A stretch of 64,000 bases of DNA, from positions 39,967,553 through 40,031,552 of the forward strand of contig OX457050.1 of the NCBI GenBank assembly GCA_949752735.1, written 5' to 3'. This stretch comes from Lumbricus terrestris. Taxonomy: Eukaryota; Annelida; Clitellata; Crassiclitellata; Lumbricidae. The position numbers were made by a program, and so were the translations under genes. The notes beneath the pieces were generated by a model that was given only the letters and a program-made list of their open reading frames with translations, was not told the origin of the DNA and made no database searches. Positions 55,105 to 64,000 of the stretch are shown piece after piece (position 1 is the stretch's first letter; each line of letters opens with the position of its first letter).

Positions 55105-55968
55105 TTGTCAAAGTAGGCTACAGATGCCAATTTTGTGACAAATCATTTGCTGTGAATGATACTCTAAAAATGCACATGAGAATCCATACTGTCGAGAAAC
55201 CGCATAAGTGCCATCTTTGTCAAAAAGCGTTTATTCAGTTATCTGCCTATATGGTGCACATGAGAACCCATACTGGAGAAAAGCCATATATGTGCCAGTT
55301 TTGTCAGAAATCAGTTATTTCTCAAAGTCTTCTGAGAAACACTTGATGAGACATACTGGTGAAAAGCCACACAGATGTCAGTTTTGTGAGAAAACCCATA
55401 CAGGGGAAAAACCTTACAAGTGTCAGCAATGTAAGAAATCATTTGCTCAAGATGGTAATTTGAAAATGCATATGAGAACCCATGCTATCAAAAAGCCATA
55501 CATATGCCAGTTTTGTCAGAAATCGTTACCTGATCATACACATCTGAAAATGCACATGAAAACCCACACAAGAGAAAAACCACACATGTGCCAGCTTTGT
55601 CAGAAAAAATTTGCTTTCTATAGTCATCTAAAAGCGCATATGCGAGTGCATACTGGAGAAAAACCATACAGTTGCCAGCAATGTCAGAACCATTTGCTCA
55701 AAGTTGTGACCTGAAAATACATATGCGAACCCATACTGGCGAAAAACCATACATTTGCCAGTTTTGTAGGAAATCATTTGCCCGTGCTGAAGGTCTAAGG
55801 AGTCATGTGAGAACTCATACAGGAGAAAAACCCTTCATATGCAAGTTTTGTAGCGAAGGATTTACCCAATCTGGAAACCTGAAGAGACACAGAGGAACTC
55901 ATGGAGCTAATAATAGTCAGTGCACATGCATAAATCTTATACCAAGGGCACTTCTTCAGTGAAGCGGT
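55105..55968 (+). pseudogene. C2H2 zinc-finger gene, decayed paralogue
   Basis: About eight fingers (GYRCQFCDKSFAVNDTLKMH first, RRKSFARAEGLRSH-type later, NLKRHRGTHG last) spread over three frames. A break near 55330 and another near 55690 shift the frame, and one finger is internally deleted (CQFCEKTHTGEKP). A terminal finger with the same end as the upstream gene (CGLCDKLLETEKTFLEHCSS) lies at about 56700-56796, beyond an inserted MITE. It is therefore a tandem duplicate that lost function, unless splicing bypasses the lesions. Confidence 0.75.
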
Positions 55969-56183
55969 TCAAACTCCATGGCACAGGAACACAGCCACTG
56001 GATCTTAAAAATGGAATTTATGTAATTGCTAACCAGTCTGATCGCTCCATCAAGTTCAGTAGTAGAGGTAATAATGACCAACTAAATGAAGACTTGTCAA
56101 AAAACATACACCAGGATGCTAAAGGAATTGCTGGTTCTTTGCTCAAAGTGAAAGATGGAGAATGTCTGAATAGAAGAAATTAA

Positions 56184-56655
56184 CGATGGCTTAGAGCACA
56201 GACGTCGTATCTGCAATTTTTTCAGAAAATCACTTTTTGACGCTATTCGATGCGTAAAATTATTCTTCACAGCCTCACAAAGGTTGTATGTACATACGAC
56301 GAATAGGCACTAAGATATCGTTCATATCGTTTAGAATCTGAATGTCGTATCTGCATTTTTAAGGTCACAAACGTCGTATCTGCAACAGATACGACATTTT
56401 GTGCAGTAATTTATGCCACACATACGACATAATCTAGTGCACAGATGTCGTATCTGGCCATTAATTACATTGAAAAAGTCTTTTCGTTATGCTGCTGCAT
56501 AAAAGACACTGACAATGTCACTTGCTGAATCAAAATAAACATTTTGGCTATCTCACTTTTTATGAGAAAGGAACATGTATCTTGAAAAAAAGTTTTTTCT
56601 ACTTCCTGAAAAGTTTTGTTTTTTGCACATACGACGTCTGTGCTCTAAGCCATCG
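56184..56655. mobile_element. MITE with CGATGGCTTAGAGCAC termini
   Basis: CGATGGCTTAGAGCACAGAC at 56184 and its inverse ending 56655. The phrase ACGTCGTATCTGCA or its inverse recurs through the interior (56203, 56344, 56372, 56447). No coding capacity. It sits within the 3' coding part of the decayed zinc-finger gene. Confidence 0.8.
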
Positions 56656-56689
56656 AAAAGTCACATCTTCTGTGGATTCAAAAGCTGCT

Positions 56690-56800
56690 GCATAAAAATT
56701 GTTTGCATGTGGTCTATGTGACAAATTGCTTGAAACAGAGAAGACGTTTCTTGAGCATTGTTCTAGCCATCGATTCTCTATCCCTGTCGACCTTTGATAT
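56690..56800 (+). pseudogene. terminal finger of the decayed zinc-finger paralogue
   Basis: Reads FACGLCDKLLETEKTFLEHC then SSHRFSIPVDL and a stop, aligning with the end of the 52622-54286 gene (FGCGICGEMFEIEKEFLEHC). An in-frame stop just upstream separates it from the preceding fingers. Confidence 0.65.
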
Positions 56801-57163
56801 AATTCTACTCATCTTAACCTCTGCACAAAAAACGTGTGAATTGTATCGAGTACCTTCGTTCATTGATGGCATGCTCCAATTCGTCACTGTGCTGTGCAAT
56901 CGATCAGACGACTTCGCAGAAACAATCTACTTTTTTGTTCCGTTCTAATGCTAGAAGCCTGGACATAAATTAGAGTCCAAGCTCTTAATGGTCGAACACA
57001 TCGTTAACTATAATACATCATAATTATAATTTTTACTTCTAAAGTGTCGCTCATAACTTGAGCACTGAGTGTCCAATTTAAACACGAAGATTGTTTTGAG
57101 TTGCAATGGTGTATACGTGGATTTTTTACAAGAGTGCTGGATTAAATTAATTATGTCTTCGTG
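56801..57163. other. no gene recognised
   Basis: Downstream flank of the zinc-finger paralogue; nothing supported. Confidence 0.4.
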
Positions 57164-57396
57164 GGGGGGGCGGTAGAGTAGTGGTTAACACGCTGGCCAA
57201 GAGTGCGAGAGGTAGCAGGTTCGAGCCCCCGTTGGGCGGATTTGCTTTGTAGGCTGCCATTGGCGCCGTGTAATTACAAAGCTGTCTGTTCAGTTGGTAG
57301 TTAAGTTTAATTAAGATTACTGCATAACTTGTAAATGTAAAGCGCATTGCGTTTGCAGGCGCTCAATTAAAGAAAAGATTATTATTATTATTATTA
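57164..57396 (+). mobile_element. tRNA-derived SINE, intact
   Basis: A box GGTAGAGTAGTGG (57172-57184), B box GGTTCGAGCCC (57218-57228), body with CAAAGCTGTCTGTTCAGTTG, and a 3' end GGCGCTCAATTAAAGAAAAG followed by (ATT)n. The A/B box pair is the internal RNA polymerase III promoter. Same family as 15383-16041 and the partial copies at 1285-1480 and 3396-3462. Confidence 0.85.
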
Positions 57397-57690
57397 ACAT
57401 GTCATAGGATTATTATAGTTAATGGATATCTTACTATGTGCTAATTATAAGGACATAAAGGACACGGCAAACAATATCCAGAAAATATAGAATAATATGG
57501 GTAGAAGTTAACAATTTTGATCTCAACATGATCGAGTCACCAATTGCCATATAGAAATTATACAAGCACCCAGGAACTCCGAGTTTTATGGGACAAAAGA
57601 TAAAAAGACATTCATGAAAAATCAAATAGGCCTATCAAACATGTCATTTTCACATGCGAATCCAACTTTTGGTGCTCAATGATGGAAGGA
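57397..57690. other. no gene recognised
   Basis: Short AT-rich stretch without features. Confidence 0.4.
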
Positions 57691-57699
57691 CCCAGGGGG

Positions 57700-58214
57700 G
57701 TGACCGGTCAAAATGGTACGGACAAAATGGTATGGCTGAAATGAAAGCTGGATTAGTGAATTTTTATATATGAAATAGAAGCTGGATTAATGAAAAGACG
57801 CATGTGAAATGGAAGATAGATGAAGGCTCTGCATGGATAATTTTATATATGAAATGGAAGCTGGATTGATGAAAATAACGCTTTAGATATAGAAGCTGTA
57901 TCAGGGTATTTTCATAGCTGAAATAGAAGCTGGATTAATGAAAGATGCATTGCAAATGGAGGTTGATTTAAGGAATCTTATGGCTGAAATTGAAGCTGGA
58001 TACATCGTGAAACACATGAAGAAATGAAATTCAGCTTCCATTTCTCAAGCATTTTTTTTGCCAATCCAGCCTCCTTTTCTCAAGCTTTTTTCTTCACTAG
58101 AGTTCTACGTCAGTCACAAAAAAGCCATCCACCCTCTATTTCAGCAATAAAATACCCTCATCCAGCCTCCTTTTTGTTCGTACCGTTTTGTCCGTACCAT
58201 TTTGTCATAGAACC
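57700..58214. mobile_element. fold-back element, AAAATGGTACGGAC arrays
   Basis: Left arm GTGACCGGTCAAAATGGTAC then GGACAAAATGG; right arm inverse, starting GGTTCTATGACAAAATGGTA. Flanks CCCAGGGGG (57691-57699) and CCCAGGAGG (58215-58223) are an 8/9 match, probably a diverged 9-bp target duplication. The interior has GAAATAGAAGCTGGATTAATG phrases on the left and CATCCAGCCTCC on the right. No coding capacity. Confidence 0.8.
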
Positions 58215-58327
58215 CCCAGGAGGCCTGAAAAAGGAATTCGAAAATGGGATCGCGTTAGTCAGAGAAAAATGTTCGTAGTATACCGACGTTTCGTAAACGG
58301 ATGATTCGTCCAAGGATAATAGTTTCT

Positions 58328-58882
58328 TTAGAACCACCACCAGTGACTAGCATGAACACCACTAGGGATGTCCTGCTCATCTAAATCTCTGTAACCATTG
58401 GCTATCCATGATTTTAATTTCTTATCAAACCCACTCTCCACTTCTCCAATATGATGCAAGTCACGCAGGACAATGTCAAATTGTGAATCCAGGTTGTGAA
58501 ACAAATCTAGCAGATACTGGATTCCAGATCGAGTACGGCAAATATCTTCGGCTGGAACGGCAAATTCAAAGTCCACTCTAGTTGTATAGTAGACAGAAAC
58601 AAATGTCTGCAGCCACACCTGGTGGCTTGTCACTTTATCAATTATGTCTTTCACAAGGTGGCTTTCTGAGCTGTGATAGATGGACCGAAGATGACTGCTT
58701 TCAGTTGGTGGTAGTCCCAGTTCCAAAAAATTACCAAAAACTTGGCAGCCAAGATCAAGTTGAATGTTTTGTGAAACACTGCGCCCTTTGAATGGTTGAC
58801 CGTCGACTTCTTGCAGTTGAAGCACCAATTTTCTTAGTCGCTTTTTGACGATCTCAGTGACCATAAGCATGTCTCCTGCAAT
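58328..58882 (-). CDS. terminal exon of an unrecognised host gene
   Basis: The minus-strand acceptor CAATTGCAG at about 58883 precedes an open frame of 184 codons: MLMVTEIVKKRLRKLVLQLQ, then VFGNFLELGLPPTESSHLRS, DIIDKVTSHQVWLQTFVSVY, GIQYLLDLFHNLDSQFDIVL and a C-terminus SGVHASHWWWF. It is mostly helical with regular hydrophobic spacing, no signal peptide or membrane segment, and a striking Trp-rich end. Codon use and lack of stops suggest a real, conserved gene. I cannot name it. Upstream exons would lie beyond 58883 but none was recognised. Confidence 0.6.
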   Translation of the reverse strand: MAGDMLMVTEIVKKRLRKLVLQLQEVDGQPFKGRSVSQNIQLDLGCQVFGNFLELGLPPTESSHLRSIYHSSESHLVKDIIDKVTSHQVWLQTFVSVYYTTRVDFEFAVPAEDICRTRSGIQYLLDLFHNLDSQFDIVLRDLHHIGEVESGFDKKLKSWIANGYRDLDEQDIPSGVHASHWWWF

Positions 58883-58889
58883 TGATTGA

Positions 58890-59900
58890 ATACATTCGTT
58901 ATACGTTTTATAACGAACGTTTTAACACAATCATCACACAAGGAAACAAGTTTTTTATGGAAAAAATCTGTATTTTAAAATATATTTAATTAATGTTTTA
59001 AATTCTAACATAATGAGTAATATTTTAGGTATAAAATGCTTCAATACCATAACTTCTTAATTTAAAAGTAAAAAGTTCCATGGTTGAAAGAAATTTATCA
59101 ACAAACAATTATTTAACTGATTGAAATGGTGATGGAAACATAAAGCACAGTATATTTTGTCAAGATCTGACGAATGCTTAGACCTACTACAGAGAATGAA
59201 CATTCGTTCCTCCTTCCCTGATCAACGATTTCCTACTTAAAAGAACTCAACACATCAGACTATTTTTCCCAATCAAGTTATTCACCTCATAAATTTAATT
59301 CAAAGCTCAATCAAGAAATTCATTCCATCACTCTATTGGCATCACAAATATATTTAAATAATAAACTACTTACATACACAAGTTATTTCTGTAAATGCAT
59401 TATTATTGCAATTTGAAATGGATACATTGTACGACTGGGAGCCAGTGTAGTCCACGCATGGCAGAGGTAACACGATGGAGAAGTCGCACAGACGGAGAGA
59501 TGACGTGGACAAGGAATATTGAATCCTCTGTAGACGGGCAAAGCTAGAGCATTGCAGATTAGAAATTATTACAAGGACTTATAGTAAGTTAAGCTCAGAT
59601 GATACCATAGACTTGGAAAGTAGGGGTGACACTGAGGATGGTTAGGAAAGAAGGAATTTGTCTGAGTTGGCGGATCTGGAGGATGCTGGATCGGCAACTA
59701 TTAGAGATATAGTTTCTGAGAGAGATGTAAAGAAATGAGGGATTATACGCACGCCCAACGGAAGCAACAGTAAAACCGGAAAAGAAGATCTGCAATTGAA
59801 GTCTAGTTTCACAGGGTGCTGGACTGCTGGTGTGTGCCAATGACGAGGTATTCAAAATGTGTCAGGCTTCAGTTTGGTCACTCAATTCGCTACTACCAAC
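58890..59900. other. no gene recognised; probable intron of the preceding gene
   Basis: AT-rich to 59400; then a G-rich stretch (59430-59860) that resembles LINE 3' flanks but has no diagnostic motif. Confidence 0.35.
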
Positions 59901-59904
59901 TTCG

Positions 59905-60200
59905 GTAACTCTGAGCTGTCTCAAAATCACTCTCTCATAGTGGTACTCTGACACTTGTCCATGCCTTTGTCACCAGTAGAACTGCAGTTCGGTACTCGTG
60001 GGTCTGCCACTTGGACTAATTGTGCGCCTTGAACAAGTTCTTCGTTCGGCTGCTCGTCTTACTTTTTCCCGCATTCCTAAATATGCCCCGTCTCTGCATA
60101 TAATATTATGCGTGACGTTCTTCACTGTCTCCCTGTTTCACAGCGCATATCCTACCGAGTTGCTGCACTTGTTTGGAACTGACAAACAGCGTCAATAACA
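59905..60200 (+). pseudogene. LINE reverse transcriptase, C-terminal fragment
   Basis: Frames read TLVHAFVTSRTAVRYSWVCH (the SRLDYCN-type block, shifted), then GLPLGLIVRLEQVLRSAARL and DVLHCLPVSQRISYRVAALV. This is the P..L..LQ.VQNAAARL ... LHWLPV..RI pattern of LINE RT ends. Truncated and frameshifted. Confidence 0.7.
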
Positions 60201-60226
60201 GACTGCAAGGGACATGACGCGGCCGG

Positions 60227-60610
60227 ACATTCCCCCCACCTGGAGAAACCCCCTGGACAAACCCCTTGGACAAAACCCCAGGGTAGGACAAAACCCCACT
60301 GGTAGAACATATTGCGCTCATAAAACGGCGGTCCTAAGTACGCAAGTTGGATTGGTGAAAAGATTTCTCGCTAAATAGAAGCCGGATTTATACAAAATAT
60401 TTTTTACTTAAATAGAAGCTGGATTTATGAAAATGTTCTTGCTTAAATTGAAGCTGGATTGATGAAAATATTCTTGCTAAAATTGGAGCTGGATTGATGA
60501 AAATGTTCAAGCTTGAATTGGAGCTGGATTGATAAAAATAATTTTTATGTAAATAGAAGTTGGATGAAACGATTTTTGCCTGCATGGAAGCTGGATTGAT
60601 GACAAGGATA
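60227..60610. mobile_element. fold-back element relative with GGACAAACCCC phrases, one-sided
   Basis: The left array (GGACATTCCCCCCACCTGG, GGACAAACCCCTTGGACAAA) leads into CATATTGCGCTCATAAAACG then GCGGTCCTAAG and phrases such as AAATAGAAGCTGGATTTATG. It is the reverse-oriented counterpart of 2638-3395. No right-hand array remains. Confidence 0.65.
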
Positions 60611-61302
60611 TATGATGTCCTAACAGGTATCAGCTTCATATCGGAGTGACTGAACAACACTAACAAGAGCAGGCTATAAGTTCACGCCTGAATGTCAGCG
60701 ACAGGTGTTTAACCGTATGACACTAACTAGTTGACACAGCTCTGCAAACTGGATAATTAGCATAGGTTTGAGCTAACCTGTCTTGAATAAAATACGGGTT
60801 ATTGTTACTGAAGGTAGGAAGTAAACAGTATGGCGGTCGCAGATACACGCAGAATAGAGCGGTCTCAACTCCGGCGATCGATAATTAAACTACCTAAACT
60901 GAAGGATTACCTACAAAAAAACATGTTGCGTTCTTTAGCTTGCTTTATTTTCTTCAAAATCTAGGCTTTCATGAACTCCTGACTTACTTTGGAAAGATTG
61001 GACTATTGATCGACGTAGGTCAAAGCGCCCTGTATGTCCATATCTTGGCCAGCCATATTATTTTCTCGCTGCATATTAATCCACTAAATTATTTGCACAA
61101 AATCATAGAATCTCACCAGTTGTTGATTGAAGTAGATTTTCTCTTAAGACTGTCATCAACTCAAAATGGCGACCGACAAAAGTGATTCGTTACGATGACA
61201 TAAAAATCTGTGTTTTAAAAGTGTGCCCTGTCATCTAGCGAATGAATTGAAACGTTCTATGATTAATTTTCTATCCACTCAGTCTGAGATTTTGAGCCTT
61301 TC
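60611..61302. other. no gene recognised
   Basis: CTGGATAATTAGCATAGGTT near 60750 matches 2008-2030 beside another fold-back element. Otherwise nothing supported. Confidence 0.4.
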
Positions 61303-61310
61303 CCCACATA

Positions 61311-62637
61311 TAGACCTGGGAGTGACTTTGGTCAGCTAATCTGACCCCACTTGATCCTAAAGTGACTTGAGGTCGACTTGAAGTCGACTTCTCGGCGTCA
61401 AAACGACTTGACCCGACTTGGCAGAAAAACAACCGACTTCCGACTTGAAGTCGACTTCTGACATGGTAGGCCTACTAGCCATTAGCCTAGGTCTACGTAC
61501 GGCTACTAATGGAAGAAGTCAAGCCAGTTTTCCTGCAAGCATTAATTTCATTTAGGCCTACAAATGAATAATGAGACCTCAACACTTAATTGATGCATGA
61601 ATTAGTTAGAATGTTATTAAGCCCATTTCAAGCTGTTTGTGCTTCAGCTTGAATAGGTTTGTGATGCTTTGGGTCATCTATAGTAACCTAGAGTAGACAA
61701 TGCGATGACAACTTATTAGGCCTATGAATTTTAGCTTGTCCATTGTCTGTGATTATTCAGATTACACTCATTATTATTATTTTATTTTTATTAATAATAA
61801 CTAAAATTATAAATTTGCAAAAAGCGCAAGGTCTAAGATAAAATTTAATAGCGAACCGTGGACTGCATGGTTGCACTGAATGGCGTGTTATGATAAACCT
61901 AATTTGTAATTCTGTTTTCATAATTATTTGGCCACTAACATCATTTCGCAACTTAGCATATAGCATTGCAAGCGCATCATCCTACAGTAGGCTACTACAG
62001 CTACTAGGCCTACTCACTGACAGTAAAGTCTTTCATTGTCCAATTGGCCCTACAATAGTTTTTTCGTCTGCAGACAACTCCAGACTGATGCAGCGCTCCA
62101 AAGTATATCGCCAAACTATCGATTTATTATAGGCATTGTAGATCCAGCTTTCTTTGCGCCGAATTCACCGACCACTAGAAGTTCACTGATTGCTTGATAA
62201 GCATACGTGCTAATATTCTATAGTAACATTTTGTTTTACCATTTTAATTAAGCGCATGCCTAAGCGTGACGTTTAAGCATAAACTTACAAATTATATGAA
62301 TAGATCGGCAGACTGCAGTCTGCACGATAGCCTACCGGCAAAAATAATCAGTAGCCTAGCCTAAGTCTCTGTTTAGCAAAGGTCTCACTCATTCTTGTAA
62401 ACACACTAGGCAACAAAAGCTGTTTAAATGTTGTCACAATCATTGGTTTGAAGTGACAAATTTAACTATGTTTGTGTCTCAAGTCGGTTTAAGTCGACTT
62501 GAGGTAAAAACAACTTCAAGTGACTTCTATTTACAAAATTCGACTTGGGGTCAGTTGCGGTGAGCAGAAACGACCCGACCCGACTTGGGATGACCAAGTC
62601 GACTGGGTCGACTTATTGGGGTCGACTCCCAGGTCTA
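61311..62637. mobile_element. hAT-type element with 8-bp TSD, non-coding
   Basis: CCCACATA flanks both ends (61303-61310 and 62638-62645). Termini TAGACCTGGGAGTGAC and, inverted, TAGACCTGGGAGTCGAC. Subterminal regions are rich in AAGTCGACTT and CGACTTGACCCGACTTGG words. No transposase frame, so non-autonomous (1,327 bp). A partial sister copy starts at 35586. Confidence 0.88.
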
Positions 62638-62740
62638 CCCACATATTATATTGAGTTCAGGTCCGCCGATAGAAACTTGGGTTCCTGGGCAGAGCAGTCA
62701 CGAGCCATAAACTTCCTTTACGATTTCTGAACTTATTTAA

Positions 62741-63049
62741 CCCTCGAGTGCTCAGAGGGTGCGACAGTTTTCCACGGATAACTCTTTAATGCCCTGTATG
62801 AGGCTTGAACACGGGTCGCGTGGATGACACTCAGTTTAACGGCCAGCGCTCTCTCAACTAAGCTACGGACCCCTCCCCCAATGGTTGATTTGGGTGCATG
62901 AATACTAATGAAACTGGATGCATTCTGTGCATAAAACATGTTTAGGAAAAGTCATAGAAGCGATTTCTTCAACTATATTTTCAGGGATTAAAATTTTGTG
63001 AAAAACCGGGATGGGGGTATTTTTTTACCCACCGTTGACCCTATAAGGG
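62741..63049. mobile_element. possible piggyBac-like MITE (TTAA ends)
   Basis: TTAA|CCCTCGAGTG at 62737 and CTATAAGGG|TTAA ending at 63053. A second right-type end, GTCAGAGGG|TTAA, is at 63738-63750, so the true boundary is unclear. TTAA plus CCCT ends fit piggyBac-like elements. The TIRs are short and imperfect. Confidence 0.35.
62791..62873 (-). mobile_element. tRNA-like sequence (SINE head or tRNA pseudogene)
   Basis: The minus strand reads GGGTCCGTAGCTTAGTTGAG (acceptor and A box), ending GTGTTCAAGCC (B box). Stems are imperfect and no clean anticodon arm forms, so a working tRNA gene is unlikely. Confidence 0.5.
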
Positions 63050-63059
63050 TTAATTAAAC

Positions 63060-64000
63060 AAATTCAAATTAATTGTTTAAAATGTACATGTAGGCCTACA
63101 TGTTTTCAAAATGATCAAGATCTCACGTTGTCAATTCATGATAGGCTAACGATCTCGTGAGAGGGAGTTATCAAAATGTAAGCTGCTAGGAATAATTTAC
63201 GGCGCTTTTTGAGTCATTACAGGCCTAAGCGTGAACTAATTTACGACGCTAAGATGCAAGTTTACAATATTATCTAGCTGTTCTACCGTTTCTGTGAACT
63301 GGAAACCGCTTTTCAAATTGTTTGGATCTTTGATAGCAACTGTATCCGACAGAACAACGTGGTAGAAATAATTCTCTTTGGATTCCTGACACCGCTTTGA
63401 CGCATAATTATTATTTTAGGTCTATTTAGTGGAAACGAATTTCAAACTTTTAAAATGTGCTCAACAAAACGAAGCAACATTTATACTCATTGGCATAATT
63501 ATGATTGTCTTAATATGTTTCATCACCGCGCTATGCGAATAGGTCGCCTTGTTTGCACTACTATTTGTTTATCAAACACCAACACTATAGTTCCCTGCTT
63601 CAAGAATGACGTACTAAAATGAATGAATCTTTTGAGCAGAAACGTAGAATCAATGTCTTAGAAGTTAATACGCATGCATTGCATAGTTGAGGAAATATAT
63701 TATATAAGAAATATATGTGGGGTCAAAAATACCCCACGTCAGAGGGTTAATAGTTTTGCTGATGAGCACGCATACCCAGGTAATGTATGTCATTTCTGAA
63801 CTCGTCCTCTTCCAAAACTTGACGTATATCGTGACAGTGGTCTTGTCAGTTTCACGACCCAAGATATAATTGTTTAATGTAGAATCTGTTATATTCAGTA
63901 GATGGCAGAAGAGTAGGCCTAATTTCCGTAGCCAACTTCCATTGTGCGACTACACGCACCTACAGTAAACTATCACTCGCCATTAGGTATGGATGCACGG
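63060..64000. other. no gene recognised
   Basis: No convincing coding, RNA or repeat feature apart from the TTAA-flanked terminus near 63720-63750. Confidence 0.4.

Noticed and set aside
60388..60666. Minus-strand frame in the 60-kb fold-back remnant
   Set aside because: Translation of minisatellite phrases; no independent support.
62791..62873. Functional tRNA gene
   Set aside because: A and B boxes are present but stems and the anticodon arm are imperfect; better explained as a SINE head or pseudogene.

Overview
The window looks like nuclear DNA of an invertebrate animal, probably marine and possibly a deuterostome such as an echinoderm; the species cannot be fixed from sequence alone. 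Reasons: intron-split host exons (a DEG/ENaC channel, C2H2 zinc-finger genes), tRNA-derived SINEs, CR1/L2-like LINE scraps, a Ty3/gypsy element, hAT, Tc1/mariner, pogo and piggyBac-like DNA transposons, and very many minisatellites. Most of the 64 kb is mobile DNA and tandem repeat. No rRNA gene, functional tRNA gene or CRISPR array was seen.

Layout. 0-4.5 kb: LINE and SINE scraps, three fold-back/minisatellite elements and one small tentative gene. 5-8 kb: tandem-repeat arrays. 8.2-12.4 kb: LINE fragments, one split by an insertion of about 1.95 kb with no recognisable content. 14.8-17 kb: a long palindrome with a SINE inserted in one arm whose 3' tail has become a 400-bp trinucleotide array. 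17-22.4 kb: a dead Ty3/gypsy element read in the order pol - LTR - gag on the minus strand. 22.6-23.3 kb: a 92-bp satellite. 24 kb: one host terminal exon. 25.4-28.3 kb: a fold-back element and AT-rich arrays.

28.4-35.5 kb is the most notable region: a compact, intronless island of ten virus-type genes. Two read leftwards (integrase with chromodomain; zinc ribbon plus parvovirus-like phospholipase A2) and eight read rightwards (FtsK/HerA-type packaging ATPase, penton-like protein, adenovirus pVI/pX-like membrane-active and core proteins, a dUTPase-fold protein lacking catalytic motifs, a DUF8207-like protein, a double-jelly-roll major capsid protein, a SAP/NUMOD1-like protein). Together they could integrate DNA, build a capsid and package DNA, as in Polintons/adintoviruses, but no DNA polymerase B and no adenain-type protease are visible. 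Nearly every gene starts at a TATATAAAATG-like motif, and the phospholipase/integrase overlap carries a canonical -1 slippery heptamer. All genes but the integrase are open, so the insertion looks young.

35.6-42 kb: nested DNA transposons (hAT with a MITE in its TIR; a 4.6-kb Tc1/mariner element with pogo-like and other elements inside). 43-46.8 kb: satellite and relics. 47.7-48.3 kb: two DEG/ENaC exons. 52.6-56.8 kb: a C2H2 zinc-finger gene and its decayed tandem paralogue. 58.3-58.9 kb: a terminal exon of an unrecognised host gene. 61.3-62.6 kb: a hAT-type element with a clear 8-bp target duplication.

A second theme is a set of fold-back elements (near 2.2, 25.4, 46.9, 49.5, 54.5 and 57.7 kb; relatives at 1.5, 2.6 and 60.2 kb). 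Several share GGTnnC termini and 8-9 bp target duplications. Most share an internal phrase, ATCCAGCTTCYATTT. Each has a different short phrase repeated in its subterminal inverted arms. This modular build fits no family I can name.
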